DNA of 64,000 nucleotides from Geomonas diazotrophica. Lineage in GTDB: Bacteria; Desulfobacterota; Desulfuromonadia; Geobacterales; Geobacteraceae. Made by a program: the position numbers and the translations under genes. Below, piece by piece: positions 41,476 to 49,716 of the stretch. The stretch is from positions 206,001 to 270,000 of the forward strand of contig NZ_JAHLMF010000003.1 of assembly GCF_018919385.1 (NCBI RefSeq), given 5' to 3'. The notes beneath the pieces were generated by a model. It worked only from the letters and a program-made list of their open reading frames with translations, had not been told where the DNA came from and made no database searches. Position 1 is the stretch's first letter; each line of letters opens with the position of its first letter.

Positions 41476-41562
41476 CCGCCCCGGGATCCCTTCCCGCCAT
41501 TTAGCGGCTTTGACGCCAAAATTTCGGGAAAAAGCAGACTCTACTCCTTTTCTCCCATCCTT

Positions 41563-41600
41563 AATGAGCGTCAGTTATTCGGCGCTCATTTGTTTTCTTC
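41563..41600 (+). terminator. Intrinsic terminator after the polyprenyl synthase gene
   Basis: An 8-bp stem AATGAGCG/CGCTCATT with a 12-nt loop is followed by TTTGTTTTCTTC. Confidence 0.8.
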
Positions 41601-41682
41601 AAGAAGGATGGGGCTTTCCGCATTTCCTATCCCGTTACGCCCGGGCTTCCCTCCCCTTGGTGCATTTCTTGCTGTTAGATCC

Positions 41683-41982
41683 ATGTCTTCATATTTAGTG
41701 TTATGGGTTCCGGGGGGAGATGTGGACGAAGAAATGCTGTTGCACTCGTCTGAACTGGAAGTGAACGGAGAGCTTTTTAGCATAAACATCTTCTGCAGCG
41801 CCGCCGGGCGCTTCTTCGCCAAGACCTGCCTGGGCGAGGACGATTTCATCATCACCGACGGCCCCTCGCTGCCGGAGACGCTGAAACGGCACGAAGACCT
41901 GCTGCCTCTGGCCGTCGGCACCCGCGAACTGACCCAAAGCTACTTCGGCGGGCCCCGCAGACCCCGGGGGCGTCGCACCTAG
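41683..41982 (+). CDS. Hypothetical protein, 99 residues
   Basis: The predicted protein starts MSSYLVLWVPGGDVDEEM and has mixed hydrophobic and acidic segments with no domain I recognise. The second half (FAKTCLGEDDFIITDGPSLPETLKRHEDLLPL) has the high-GC third positions of real genes here. The end (GGPRRPRGRRT) is basic. The ORF is open further upstream to 41590 but that part overlaps the terminator, and no ribosome binding site marks the chosen ATG. It could be a real small gene with an uncertain start. Confidence 0.5.
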   Translation: MSSYLVLWVPGGDVDEEMLLHSSELEVNGELFSINIFCSAAGRFFAKTCLGEDDFIITDGPSLPETLKRHEDLLPLAVGTRELTQSYFGGPRRPRGRRT

Positions 41983-42330
41983 CGTACACGGTTCCGTGGA
42001 GCAGACCCCGCCCGGCGCCGATGCCGGGCCAATCGTGGCACCGCCCGGTTCCGGCGGCGCCAGCCGTCCCCTTTTTCCCTCGATTTTCCCCCCCGCTTCC
42101 TTTCTTGCTTCCCTCTGGCACCATCAGCTCTTCTCATGTGGGGCCCGCTGCTAATCCGCAACCGGCTGCCTCCGCGATCCGCATCGCTCGCGCCTTCGGT
42201 CTTCGCCGCCCTGCAGAGCCGGGTGCCGCGAGATTGGGCTCATTATAAAAAGGGTTGCCCTCGTTCGGTAAATCGGTTAAAAATTTACCTGTCTCCTTAT
42301 ACGACCCCTTTCGTCCTCATCCGGGAAACC
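41983..42330. other. Gene-free GC-rich stretch with several hairpins
   Basis: The stretch holds a perfect 7-bp hairpin GCCCGGC-gccgat-GCCGGGC (42010-42029), a CACGG-tt-CCGTG hairpin (about 41988-41999) and a long pyrimidine tract (42065-42115). An ORF in frame with the following response regulator begins at 42136 but looks non-coding. The T/A-rich part 42236-42300 may hold the regulator's promoter, though no box pair is convincing. Confidence 0.5.
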
Positions 42331-43692
42331 ATGCCCCCAAAGATACTGATCATAGATGACGACAGCTCGCTCAGACGCGTGCTCGAGTACAACCTGCAGC
42401 AGGAAGGGTACGACGTCTACACCGCCGCCGACGGCTCGACGGGTCTGCAGCTTTTCGAGGAGAAGTCCCCCCAACTTGTGATCACCGACCTGAAGATGCC
42501 GGGGATCACCGGGTTCGAGGTCCTCTCCACGGTCAAGGAGCGTGCCCCCTCGACCGTGGTCATCGTCCTGACCGCCTTCGGCGCCATCGACACCGCCGTC
42601 GAGGCGATGAAGCTCGGCGCTTTTCATTACCTCACCAAGCCCTTCAACAGGGAAGAGCTGAAGGTCACCGTGCTGAAGGGGCTCCAGTTGCAGGGGCTCT
42701 CCGAAGAAAACCGCCTGCTCAAGGAGGAGCTTTCCGGCCGCACCGAATTCAAGAGCATCGTCGGCACCTCCCGCGCCATGGAGGGGGTTTTTTCCGTGGT
42801 GCGCAAGGTAGCGGATACCGAGGCGACCGTCCTGATCACCGGGGAATCCGGGACCGGCAAGGAACTGGTGGCGCGGGCGATCCATTCCGGCAGTTCCCGC
42901 CGGGCCGCTCCCTTCGTGGCGGTCAATTGCGCCGCCATACCGAGGGATCTCCTCGAGAGCGAACTCTTCGGCCACGTCAAGGGCGCCTTCACCGGCGCCA
43001 TCCGTGACAAGGAAGGGAAGTTCCAGCTCGCAGACGGCGGCACCATCTTCCTGGACGAGGTGGGGGATCTCCCCCTCGAATTGCAGCCGAAGCTGTTGCG
43101 GGTCTTGCAGGAGCGGGTGGTCGAACCGGTGGGGGGGACCTCGCTGCAGAAGATCGATCTCAGGGTGGTGGCGGCTACCAACGCCGACCTCGAGCGCTGG
43201 ATCGCGGAAGGGAAGTTCCGCGAGGACCTCTACTACCGGCTCTCGGTGATCCCGGTCCAGCTCCCGCCGCTGCGCGAAAGGGTGGAGGACGTGCCGCTTT
43301 TGATCCGCTATTTCTGCGGCAAGTTCGGCGCCGAAGCGGTGACGTTCTCGAAGGAGGCGCTGCAGAGGCTGCAGGAGTATGCCTGGCCGGGAAACGTGCG
43401 CGAGCTGGAGAACACGGTGGAGCGCCTGCTCATCATGCGCGAGGGGGACCAGATCGGGGTGGACGAACTCCCCGCCAAGATCGCGGCCGCGGCACCTGCT
43501 CCCGAGGGGGGGGTGCTCAGGCTCCCCGCCGGCGGTTATTCGCTGGAACAGCTCGAGATGGAGGTGGTCCTGGAGGCGCTCAACCGCTGCGACTGGAACC
43601 AGACCGCCGCGGCGCGCTTCCTGCGCATCCCGCGCCACACCCTGATCTACAGGATGGAAAAGTACAATATCTCGCAACCGGGGAGGAAATGA
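42331..43692 (+). CDS. Sigma-54-dependent response regulator (NtrC family)
   Basis: The 453-residue protein has three domains. The receiver (1-120) has phospho-acceptor Asp53 and acid pocket DDD (9-11). The AAA+ domain (about 142-380) has Walker A GESGTGKE (171-178) and the sigma-54 contact loop GAFTGA (218-223). The Fis-type helix-turn-helix (about 405-445) ends AAARFLRIPRHTLIYRMEKY. It activates RNA polymerase with sigma-54 at enhancers. No histidine kinase gene is adjacent. The ATG at 42331 starts the receiver fold directly. It overlaps the TlpA-like gene. Confidence 0.95.
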   Translation: MPPKILIIDDDSSLRRVLEYNLQQEGYDVYTAADGSTGLQLFEEKSPQLVITDLKMPGITGFEVLSTVKERAPSTVVIVLTAFGAIDTAVEAMKLGAFHYLTKPFNREELKVTVLKGLQLQGLSEENRLLKEELSGRTEFKSIVGTSRAMEGVFSVVRKVADTEATVLITGESGTGKELVARAIHSGSSRRAAPFVAVNCAAIPRDLLESELFGHVKGAFTGAIRDKEGKFQLADGGTIFLDEVGDLPLELQPKLLRVLQERVVEPVGGTSLQKIDLRVVAATNADLERWIAEGKFREDLYYRLSVIPVQLPPLRERVEDVPLLIRYFCGKFGAEAVTFSKEALQRLQEYAWPGNVRELENTVERLLIMREGDQIGVDELPAKIAAAAPAPEGGVLRLPAGGYSLEQLEMEVVLEALNRCDWNQTAAARFLRIPRHTLIYRMEKYNISQPGRK

Positions 43693-44207
43693 TGAAACGT
43701 TTGATCGCAGCCTTGCTGCTGATAGCTGCGCTGGCCGCCGCGGGGTGCGCAAAGAAAGCAGCCGAGGCACCTGCCGTGGAGGGAAATCCCGCCCCGGATT
43801 TCACCCTGAAGGACCTCTCCGGTAAGCCGGTGCAGCTCTCCACCCTGAAGGGTAAACTGGTGCTGGTCAACTTCTGGGCCACCTGGTGCCCCCCCTGCCG
43901 CGAGGAGATCCCGTCCATGGTGAAGCTAAACCAGGCGATGCAGGGCAAGAACTTCCAGATGCTGGCGGTTTCCATCGATGAGGGGGGCAAGACCGCCGTC
44001 GAGGATTTCTTCAAGCGCGGCGGCGTCACGCTCCCCGCCCTGCTCGACACCGACGGCCAGGTCGCCAGGCGCTACGGCACCACCGGCGTCCCCGAGACCT
44101 TCGTGGTCGATCCCAAGGGGGTGATCAGGAAGAAGGTGGTGGGGGGGCTGGACTGGAGCCATCCCGAGGTGATGCAGGCCCTGCAGCAGCTGATGGCCGA
44201 CAAGTGA
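43689..44207 (+). CDS. TlpA/ResA-like thioredoxin-fold lipoprotein
   Basis: The 172-residue protein has a lipoprotein signal (LAAAGC, Cys20) and a thioredoxin fold with the redox motif WCPPC (Cys67, Cys70), followed by the TTGVPETFVVDPKG cis-Pro region. It probably sits on the periplasmic side of a membrane and reduces disulfides, for example in apocytochromes. GGGGAGG precedes two adjacent ATG codons (43689 and 43692); either may be used. It is followed 57 nt later by ccdA, which fits electron supply to this protein. Confidence 0.92.
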   Translation: MMKRLIAALLLIAALAAAGCAKKAAEAPAVEGNPAPDFTLKDLSGKPVQLSTLKGKLVLVNFWATWCPPCREEIPSMVKLNQAMQGKNFQMLAVSIDEGGKTAVEDFFKRGGVTLPALLDTDGQVARRYGTTGVPETFVVDPKGVIRKKVVGGLDWSHPEVMQALQQLMADK

Positions 44208-44264
44208 TACCGTAATCGCCCCTGAAGTCGCTGGGGCGCAACCGCTAAACGCCAGGAGGAAAGT

Positions 44265-44981
44265 ATGGAAACGAACAACATCAGCATGATCGGCGCTTTC
44301 GTGGCGGGGCTGCTGTCGTTTCTCTCCCCTTGCGTGCTGCCGCTCATCCCCTCCTACATCACCTACATCACCGGGCTTTCCTTCGCCGACCTGAACGCCG
44401 AACACCCAAGCCACAAGGTGCGGCAGCAGACCATCATCCACTCCCTGCTCTTCATCGCCGGCTTCACCTGCGTCTTCGTCCTCCTGGGCGCCTCGGCCAC
44501 CCTGGTCGGGGATTTCCTGCACGAGCACAAGACGGCCATCCGGCGCGTGGGGGGGATACTGATCGTCATCTTCGGTATCCACGTCTCGGGACTGTTCGAC
44601 ATCACCATGCTGCTCGGGGAGAAGAAGCTGACCCTGCATCGCAAGCCGGCGGGCTACCTGGGGAGTTTCGTGGTGGGGGTGGTCTTCGCCGCCGGCTGGA
44701 CCCCCTGCATCGGACCGATCCTCGCCACCATCCTGGCCGTCGCCGCCACGGAAGGGCGCGGGGTCTGGCTCCTTTTGTCCTACTCGATGGGGCTCGCCAT
44801 ACCGTTCTTCATCGCCTCCCTCGCGCTGCACCAGTTCCTGCTCTTCTTCCGCCGCTTCAAGCGGCATATACGGCTTTTCGAGATCATCACCGGAGGGTTC
44901 ATGGTCGTGGTGGGGATCCTGATCTTCACCAACTCGATGGTGCTGATCAGCAGGTACACCAGCGCCTGGTTCGGCGAGTAG
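44265..44981 (+). CDS. ccdA: CcdA, thiol-electron transporter for cytochrome c biogenesis
   Basis: The 238-residue polytopic protein has six membrane segments. The two conserved cysteine segments are SFLSPCVLPLIPSYITYITG (near residue 25) and AAGWTPCIGPILATILA (near residue 146). CcdA passes electrons from cytoplasmic thioredoxin to periplasmic thiol proteins such as the TlpA-like lipoprotein just upstream. CAGGAGGAAAG is a strong ribosome binding site. It functionally complements the ResB-CcsB pair at the start of the window. Confidence 0.95.
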   Translation: METNNISMIGAFVAGLLSFLSPCVLPLIPSYITYITGLSFADLNAEHPSHKVRQQTIIHSLLFIAGFTCVFVLLGASATLVGDFLHEHKTAIRRVGGILIVIFGIHVSGLFDITMLLGEKKLTLHRKPAGYLGSFVVGVVFAAGWTPCIGPILATILAVAATEGRGVWLLLSYSMGLAIPFFIASLALHQFLLFFRRFKRHIRLFEIITGGFMVVVGILIFTNSMVLISRYTSAWFGE

Positions 44982-44999
44982 GTACGTCGGGGGGAGTCC

Positions 45000-45404
45000 G
45001 TGGAGGAGATCGCGCTCACCATCCAGCTCTGCGTGTCCGACCTCGGGACCACCGAGGCCTTTTATGCGGGGATTCTCGGGCTGCCGCTGCAGCGCCCGGT
45101 CACCGTGCTGGGGGCGCCGGAGCACCTGCTCCTGGAGACCGAGTTGTGTCAGGTCATCTTCGTGGAGGATGCGGCGGTGGGGCAGCTGCACCCCATACTG
45201 CAGGCGCGCCTGGAGGGTTTCCCGCGCGGGGTGGGTATGACGCTGCACCTCGTGGTCGAGGGGATCGAGGAGATCTACCAGGAGCTTCTGGAAGAGGACC
45301 TGGAGATTCTCTACCCCCTGGAGCGCAAGCCCTACGGCACGTGGGAGCTCTGGTGCTTCGATCCCGACGGCTACCTCGTGGTGCTCGAGGAGCCGGTCGA
45401 CTAG
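45000..45404 (+). CDS. VOC (glyoxalase/bleomycin resistance) family protein
   Basis: The 134-residue protein has a VOC fold: the N-terminal LTIQLCVSDLGTTEAFYAGILGLPL and the C-terminal WELWCFDPDGYLVVLEEP, with a possible metal-binding His in TLHLVVEGIEE. The substrate is unknown; the VOC superfamily covers very different reactions. The GTG start follows GGGGGGAG, 18 nt after ccdA. The gene ends 4 nt from the convergent TIG-domain gene. Confidence 0.87.
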   Translation: MEEIALTIQLCVSDLGTTEAFYAGILGLPLQRPVTVLGAPEHLLLETELCQVIFVEDAAVGQLHPILQARLEGFPRGVGMTLHLVVEGIEEIYQELLEEDLEILYPLERKPYGTWELWCFDPDGYLVVLEEPVD

Positions 45405-45408
45405 CGGG

Positions 45409-46302
45409 TCAGGGGGCGCTGATGGTGAAGAGGGCGCTTTCCTCGCCGTTTTGGTTCACCACCTGCAGGGTGATCTCCTTAAGGGTCGGGTCGTAGGGGA
45501 ACCTCAGGTAGGTGATCTGGTTGCAACCGCCGTACACGAGCTGCTCCCTCTCGCCCACCAGCTGTTTCCCTGTGGCGAGCCTCTTGCCGTCCACGACCAG
45601 CACCGAATTCTGCTGGAAGTTCCTCCCGCTCACGATCAATTCGTAGTAGTTCACGAATTCCCTCCCCACTGACACGTTCGCTATCTCGGGTTTTGCGTCG
45701 ATGAAGAGCGCCAGCGCCGTGGAGAGGGCATCGGCCGGGTTTCTCACCTGGACCTGGTGCATCCCCGCGGGGAGCGTCGGTGTGGTGAATGCGAGCATGA
45801 CCGGGGAGATGAAGCGGGTGGTGACCACGGCGCCGTCCAGTATGACGCGGGTGCCGTTTCTGAAGTTGGCCCCGTTGACCAGCACCTCGCGTTCCCTGCC
45901 GGTGGCGCAGCTGGTGACCGTGTCGGGGATGAGGGAGGAGACGACCGGCTTCTGCGCCTGCAGCACGAAGTTGAAGGGGCGGGTGGTGGCGCCGTCCTCC
46001 CGTTTCAGGAACAGGGCGTAGGCGCCCGGGGGGAGCTCGGGGATTTCGAAGGTCATGATGCGCCCCCCCACCGCCTGGGCCGGGATCTCGCGGCTCCCGA
46101 GCACGACGCGGGTGGCGGAGGTGAACCCGGTACCGTTCAGGGTCACCGTCGTTCCCGGCTCGCCCTGGGCGGGGAGGATGCTCAGTACGCCCAGTGGTGC
46201 CTGCCGGCCGGAGTCAGCCGCCGGGGGGGGGGTCTGCTGGGCGGGCGCCACTGCGGCGCAGAGCAGAAGAAGCAGCAAGGTTATGGCGAAGTTGCGGGGC
46301 AT
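45409..46302 (-). CDS. Exported IPT/TIG-domain protein
   Basis: The 297-residue protein has a signal peptide (about 1-21) and three beta-rich repeats with TIG-type sequence: ILPAQGEPGTTVTLNGTGFTSATRVVLG (about 42-69), REREVLVNGANFRNGTRVILDG (about 135-156), and NYYELIVSGRNFQQNSVLVVDG (about 217-238). Such Ig-like domains occur in surface and periplasmic proteins of Geobacter relatives; the binding partner is unknown. It is downstream of lptG on the same strand with a 73-nt gap. Confidence 0.82.
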   Translation of the reverse strand: MPRNFAITLLLLLLCAAVAPAQQTPPPAADSGRQAPLGVLSILPAQGEPGTTVTLNGTGFTSATRVVLGSREIPAQAVGGRIMTFEIPELPPGAYALFLKREDGATTRPFNFVLQAQKPVVSSLIPDTVTSCATGREREVLVNGANFRNGTRVILDGAVVTTRFISPVMLAFTTPTLPAGMHQVQVRNPADALSTALALFIDAKPEIANVSVGREFVNYYELIVSGRNFQQNSVLVVDGKRLATGKQLVGEREQLVYGGCNQITYLRFPYDPTLKEITLQVVNQNGEESALFTISAP

Positions 46303-46375
46303 GGGACTCCCTCCCTAGAAGCTTCATGTGATATCGGCAGCCTGAAGGCCGGGAGCCATTTTCGGCCCTGGCCGA

Positions 46376-47458
46376 TCAGTTGTCAATAGTAAGAGCGAGC
46401 CACCCCCCCGCGGCCAGGAAGATGAAGTTGGTGGCCCAGGCGGCGACCATGGGGGGGAGCAGGCCGACCTGCCCGACCGAGATGATGACGGAGTTGATGA
46501 TCACGTAAAGAAAACCGACCCCGATCGAGAGCCCCACGCCGAATGCGATGCCGCTCGACCTCCCGCCGCGCAAGGCGAAAGGGATGCCTAAAAAGGCCAT
46601 GACGGCGCAGCCGAAGGGGAGCGAGATCCTGCTGTGGAACTGGGTGATGTAGCGGGTGGCGTCGTATCCACCGGCCTGGATCTTCTTGCAGTAGCTGTTG
46701 AGCTGCCGCAGGGTCATGCTGTCCGAGTATTTTCCCAGCACCTTCAGGTCGGCCGGCTTCAGTTTCAGGGGAAGCGCCAGTTCCGGGTACTTCCGGGTCT
46801 GGACCACCTCGCCGTCCCGGAAATCCCGCACCGTCACCTGTTGGAAGCTCCAGCCGCCCGGCCCCAGCTGTCCGAGGGAAGCGTCCGCCCGCCGGAGCGG
46901 CAGACCGGTCTTTGGCTGCACCTCCCAGAGCGTCACCCCCTTGAGCTGGTTCTGGCTCGGCTCGAACAGGCTCGCCCGCAGCACGGTCTCCCCTTCCCGG
47001 TACCAGATGTTGTGCTGACGGAAGTACATGGAGGGACTCTTTTTCTGGATCAGCACCTCCTGGATGTAGAGGCGCTGGGCGTAACTCTTCGGGATCACGA
47101 ACTCCCCAAGCATCAGGACCACCAGGCTCATCAGCAAGGAGATGGCGAGGATGGGGGCGCTTATGCGCACCAGGCTGACGCCGCAACTGCGCATGGCGGT
47201 AAGCTCGGAGCTGAGCGAGAAGGCGCCCAGTGTGAGCAGGGTCGCCATCAGCACCGCAAGCGGCGCGGAATCGTTGATCATCTCCGGGACCTTGGTGATG
47301 AAGAACAGGGCCAGGTGTTTCCACGAGGCGCCCGTGCGGGTGAAACGGCCGATCTTCTCCATGAAATCGACCACGAGGTAGATGGTGACGAAGGAACCGA
47401 GGCAAAGCCCGAGCATCCTAAGGTACGCCTTGGCCACGTAGCGGGTCAGGATCCTCAT
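46376..47458 (-). CDS. lptG: LptG, LPS export ABC transporter permease
   Basis: The 360-residue protein has the YjgP/YjgQ fold: three N-terminal membrane segments (LRMLGLCLGSFVTIYLVVDF; SAPLAVLMATLLTLG), a periplasmic beta-jellyroll (about 135-265) and three C-terminal membrane segments. With LptF and LptB it extracts lipopolysaccharide from the inner membrane. It overlaps lptF by ATGA. LptF and LptG are similar, and I assign G by the gene order and the C-terminal GGRSSGIAFGVGLSIGVGFLY. Confidence 0.92.
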   Translation of the reverse strand: MRILTRYVAKAYLRMLGLCLGSFVTIYLVVDFMEKIGRFTRTGASWKHLALFFITKVPEMINDSAPLAVLMATLLTLGAFSLSSELTAMRSCGVSLVRISAPILAISLLMSLVVLMLGEFVIPKSYAQRLYIQEVLIQKKSPSMYFRQHNIWYREGETVLRASLFEPSQNQLKGVTLWEVQPKTGLPLRRADASLGQLGPGGWSFQQVTVRDFRDGEVVQTRKYPELALPLKLKPADLKVLGKYSDSMTLRQLNSYCKKIQAGGYDATRYITQFHSRISLPFGCAVMAFLGIPFALRGGRSSGIAFGVGLSIGVGFLYVIINSVIISVGQVGLLPPMVAAWATNFIFLAAGGWLALTIDN

Positions 47459-48618
47459 CCCTTCGCCCCCTTCGGAACACGGGCCTGGACCGCTTCCTTG
47501 GCTCGCTGGTACAGCGCGGTCAGCGGCAGTGGTTCCTCCGCCGAAGTTTTCATGAACAGGTAGCCTCCGCCCAGCAGGAACAACAGGTTCGGCCCCCAGC
47601 CGGAGAGGAGCGGCGGCAGGATGGACTTCTCACCCAGGGTGTCGAAGCCGGAAAGGGCGATGTAGTAGCAGAGGATCACGGCAATGCTGAGCGAGAAGCC
47701 GGAGGCCTTGCCGGAACGGCGGTTCTGGATCCCAAGCGGCACCCCCACGAAGGTGAACACGATGCAGGAAAAGGGAAGGGCCAGCCGGCTGTGCAGCTCC
47801 AGGCGGCGCGCCAGCACGTCCTTCTTGGGGGCCCCCGCAGGAGGGTGGCGCAGTTCCTCGATGGTCATCTCGCTCGCCTTCTTGGGCCCCTTGGGGGCGG
47901 GGTCGGTCAGGGCCACCCGCAGGATGTACTCCTGGAACTGGACCATCCGGTATCCGGCGCCTTCCTCGCTGCGGTGGATCGAGCCGTTTTTGAGCTGGAA
48001 CTCCATCGAGTGGCTGCGCGGGTCGGAGAAGAGCGAGCCGGTGGCCGCGAAGATGGTGGTGGGGGTCTTGGGGTCGCGCTCGTCGTGGACGATCACCCCC
48101 GTCATATTCTGGGCCTTGGCGTCCAGCCCGTCGGCGTAGATCACCATGTCCGGGAAGGCGTTGTTGAAGACCTTCTCCTTGATGGAGACGCCGGCGCTGC
48201 TCTGGGCTATGTCCATCATCAGCTTCTTGAAGGAGCTATTGCCCCAGGGGACGGCGTAAATCGTGACCCAGAGGCAGCCCAGGGTCGCCAGCGCGGAGAA
48301 GAGCAGGGGCGGGGGGAGCAGTCCGTACAGGCTGATGCCGCAGCTCTTCATGGCGGTCACCTCGCTGTCGCCGGAGAGGCGCCCGAAGGCGAGCAGTATG
48401 GAGAGGAGCAGGGCCATCGGGATGGTGAAGAGCCAGAAGGAGGGGAGCAGGTAGCTCACCATGCGCAGGACGTCGGTGAAGGGGACCCCCTTCTCGACCA
48501 CCATCTCGGCCAACCTCAGGAAACGCCCCATCAGGAGGACGAAGGTGAAGGTCACCATGCCTACCAGGAAAGGGGGGGGTATCTCGTTGAAAATGTAGCG
48601 GTACAGGGTCTTTTTCAT
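47455..48618 (-). CDS. lptF: LptF, LPS export ABC transporter permease
   Basis: The 387-residue protein has the same permease plan as LptG: membrane segments near 18-36, 55-82 and 102-122, a periplasmic domain (about 130-285) and three C-terminal segments (SIAVILCYYIALSGF; LLFLLGGGYLFM). It is the first gene of the lptFG pair. The ABC subunit LptB is not in the window. The start is at 48618, divergent from the Crp-family gene across 97 nt. Confidence 0.92.
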   Translation of the reverse strand: MKKTLYRYIFNEIPPPFLVGMVTFTFVLLMGRFLRLAEMVVEKGVPFTDVLRMVSYLLPSFWLFTIPMALLLSILLAFGRLSGDSEVTAMKSCGISLYGLLPPPLLFSALATLGCLWVTIYAVPWGNSSFKKLMMDIAQSSAGVSIKEKVFNNAFPDMVIYADGLDAKAQNMTGVIVHDERDPKTPTTIFAATGSLFSDPRSHSMEFQLKNGSIHRSEEGAGYRMVQFQEYILRVALTDPAPKGPKKASEMTIEELRHPPAGAPKKDVLARRLELHSRLALPFSCIVFTFVGVPLGIQNRRSGKASGFSLSIAVILCYYIALSGFDTLGEKSILPPLLSGWGPNLLFLLGGGYLFMKTSAEEPLPLTALYQRAKEAVQARVPKGAKG

Positions 48619-48715
48619 GAATTGCCGATCTTACATGAGATGGCTGGGGAAGTAAAGGAGGGACAGAGTCAACTACCCCTTGACCTCCGTTTTCATTTTG
48701 GGTACAAAGGTGGGC

Positions 48716-49399
48716 ATGGAAAACAAAGACATCATCAGGAAAGCGCTGCTGTTTTCGGGTCTGGAAGAGGAGTACCTGGTCGAGCTCGCCGAGATCGCGG
48801 TACGGCGCCCCTTCGCCAAGGGGGAGACGCTGTTCACCGAGGGGGAGAAGGCGGAAGGGTTCTACCTGCTCGCCTCGGGTGCGTTGAAGCTCTGCAAGAT
48901 CTCGCCCGACGGGCGCGAGAAGGTGCTGCACATGGTGCACCCGGTGGAGACCTTCGCCGAGGCCGCCTTCTTCGGGGACGGCAAGTACCCCGCCGAGGCG
49001 CGCGGCGTGGAGAGGGGAGAGGTCATCTTCTTCCCGCGCGGCTCCTTCATGGGGCTCTTGGAGCGCAACCCGCGCTTCTCCATGAACCTGATCGCCTCGC
49101 TCTCGCTTTTGCTGCGGCGCTTCGCCCGGCAGATCGAGGAGCTCTCCTTCGCCGACGCCCCGTCCCGGCTCGCCTCCTACCTCCTGGACCTGGCCGCGCG
49201 CAAGAGCACCAGTTACCAGGGGAAGACCTACCTGGAGCTGGACATGCGCAAGGGCGAACTCGCCTCGCGCCTGGGCACAGTCAGCGAAACCCTCTCCCGC
49301 ACCTTCAAGAAGATGAAGGACGAGGGGGTCATCGAGTTGGACGGCAACAAGGTGACCATCATGCAGATGGAGAAGCTGAAGATGATAGCCGGGAAGTAG
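48716..49399 (+). CDS. Crp/Fnr-family transcriptional regulator
   Basis: The 227-residue protein has a cyclic-nucleotide-binding-like beta-roll (about 5-130) and a C-terminal HTH_Crp (about 150-220) with MRKGELASRLGTVSETLSRTFKKM. No N-terminal cysteine cluster of FNR type is present; a single Cys is near residue 60, so oxygen sensing by an FeS cluster is not indicated. The ATG at 48716 follows AAAGGTGGG. TTGACC (48680) and TACAAA (48703) are spaced 17 bp apart but would give almost no leader. A terminator follows. Confidence 0.92.
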   Translation: MENKDIIRKALLFSGLEEEYLVELAEIAVRRPFAKGETLFTEGEKAEGFYLLASGALKLCKISPDGREKVLHMVHPVETFAEAAFFGDGKYPAEARGVERGEVIFFPRGSFMGLLERNPRFSMNLIASLSLLLRRFARQIEELSFADAPSRLASYLLDLAARKSTSYQGKTYLELDMRKGELASRLGTVSETLSRTFKKMKDEGVIELDGNKVTIMQMEKLKMIAGK

Positions 49400-49431
49400 A
49401 CCCCGCGCAGAACCCAATAGAGATGGATGAT

Positions 49432-49467
49432 AAGGGCCCCAGGTTAAGACCGCGGGGCCCTTTCTGT
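49432..49467 (+). terminator. Intrinsic terminator after the Crp/Fnr gene
   Basis: A 9-bp perfect stem AAGGGCCCC/GGGGCCCTT with a 13-nt loop is followed by TCTGTT, 32 nt after the stop. Confidence 0.85.
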
Positions 49468-49641
49468 TAATGGTACCCTCTCCCCTTTTTCCGTCGCCCC
49501 GTCTCCCGAATTCGGACTCCTTTTCGCGTCGCACCACGCCAACGCTTGCGCCACCTGCACCTCCACGTCGACGTGCGGGGGGCGCAACCAATTGAAACCA
49601 AATTGTTAATTAATATTTTCAACTAAATTGGCCGATTGCAC

Positions 49642-49669
49642 TTGCTTTGGCCGAAGTGGCTGCTATACT
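49642..49669 (+). promoter_or_regulatory. Extended -10 promoter for the kinase gene
   Basis: The gap 49400-49716 holds a terminator, GC-rich sequence, then A/T-rich DNA from about 49590. TGC-TATACT is an extended -10 box (TATACT at 49664-49669) with TTGCTT 16 bp upstream (49642-49647). It would give a leader of about 40 nt to the TTG start at 49717. No ORF is seen in the gap. Confidence 0.55.
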
Positions 49670-49716
49670 TTTGCCGTTTCGTCCTGTCATATAAATGAGC
49701 TGCATCCGGAGGGAGC

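Noticed and set aside
42136..42330. N-terminal extension of the sigma-54 response regulator
   Set aside because: The extra 65 residues precede the normal receiver start, have no family match, and lie in hairpin-rich and A/T-rich non-coding sequence.
49620..49690. Sigma-54 promoter before the kinase gene
   Set aside because: GG and GC pairs occur but never with the required 10-bp spacing; the extended -10 sigma-70 pattern fits better.
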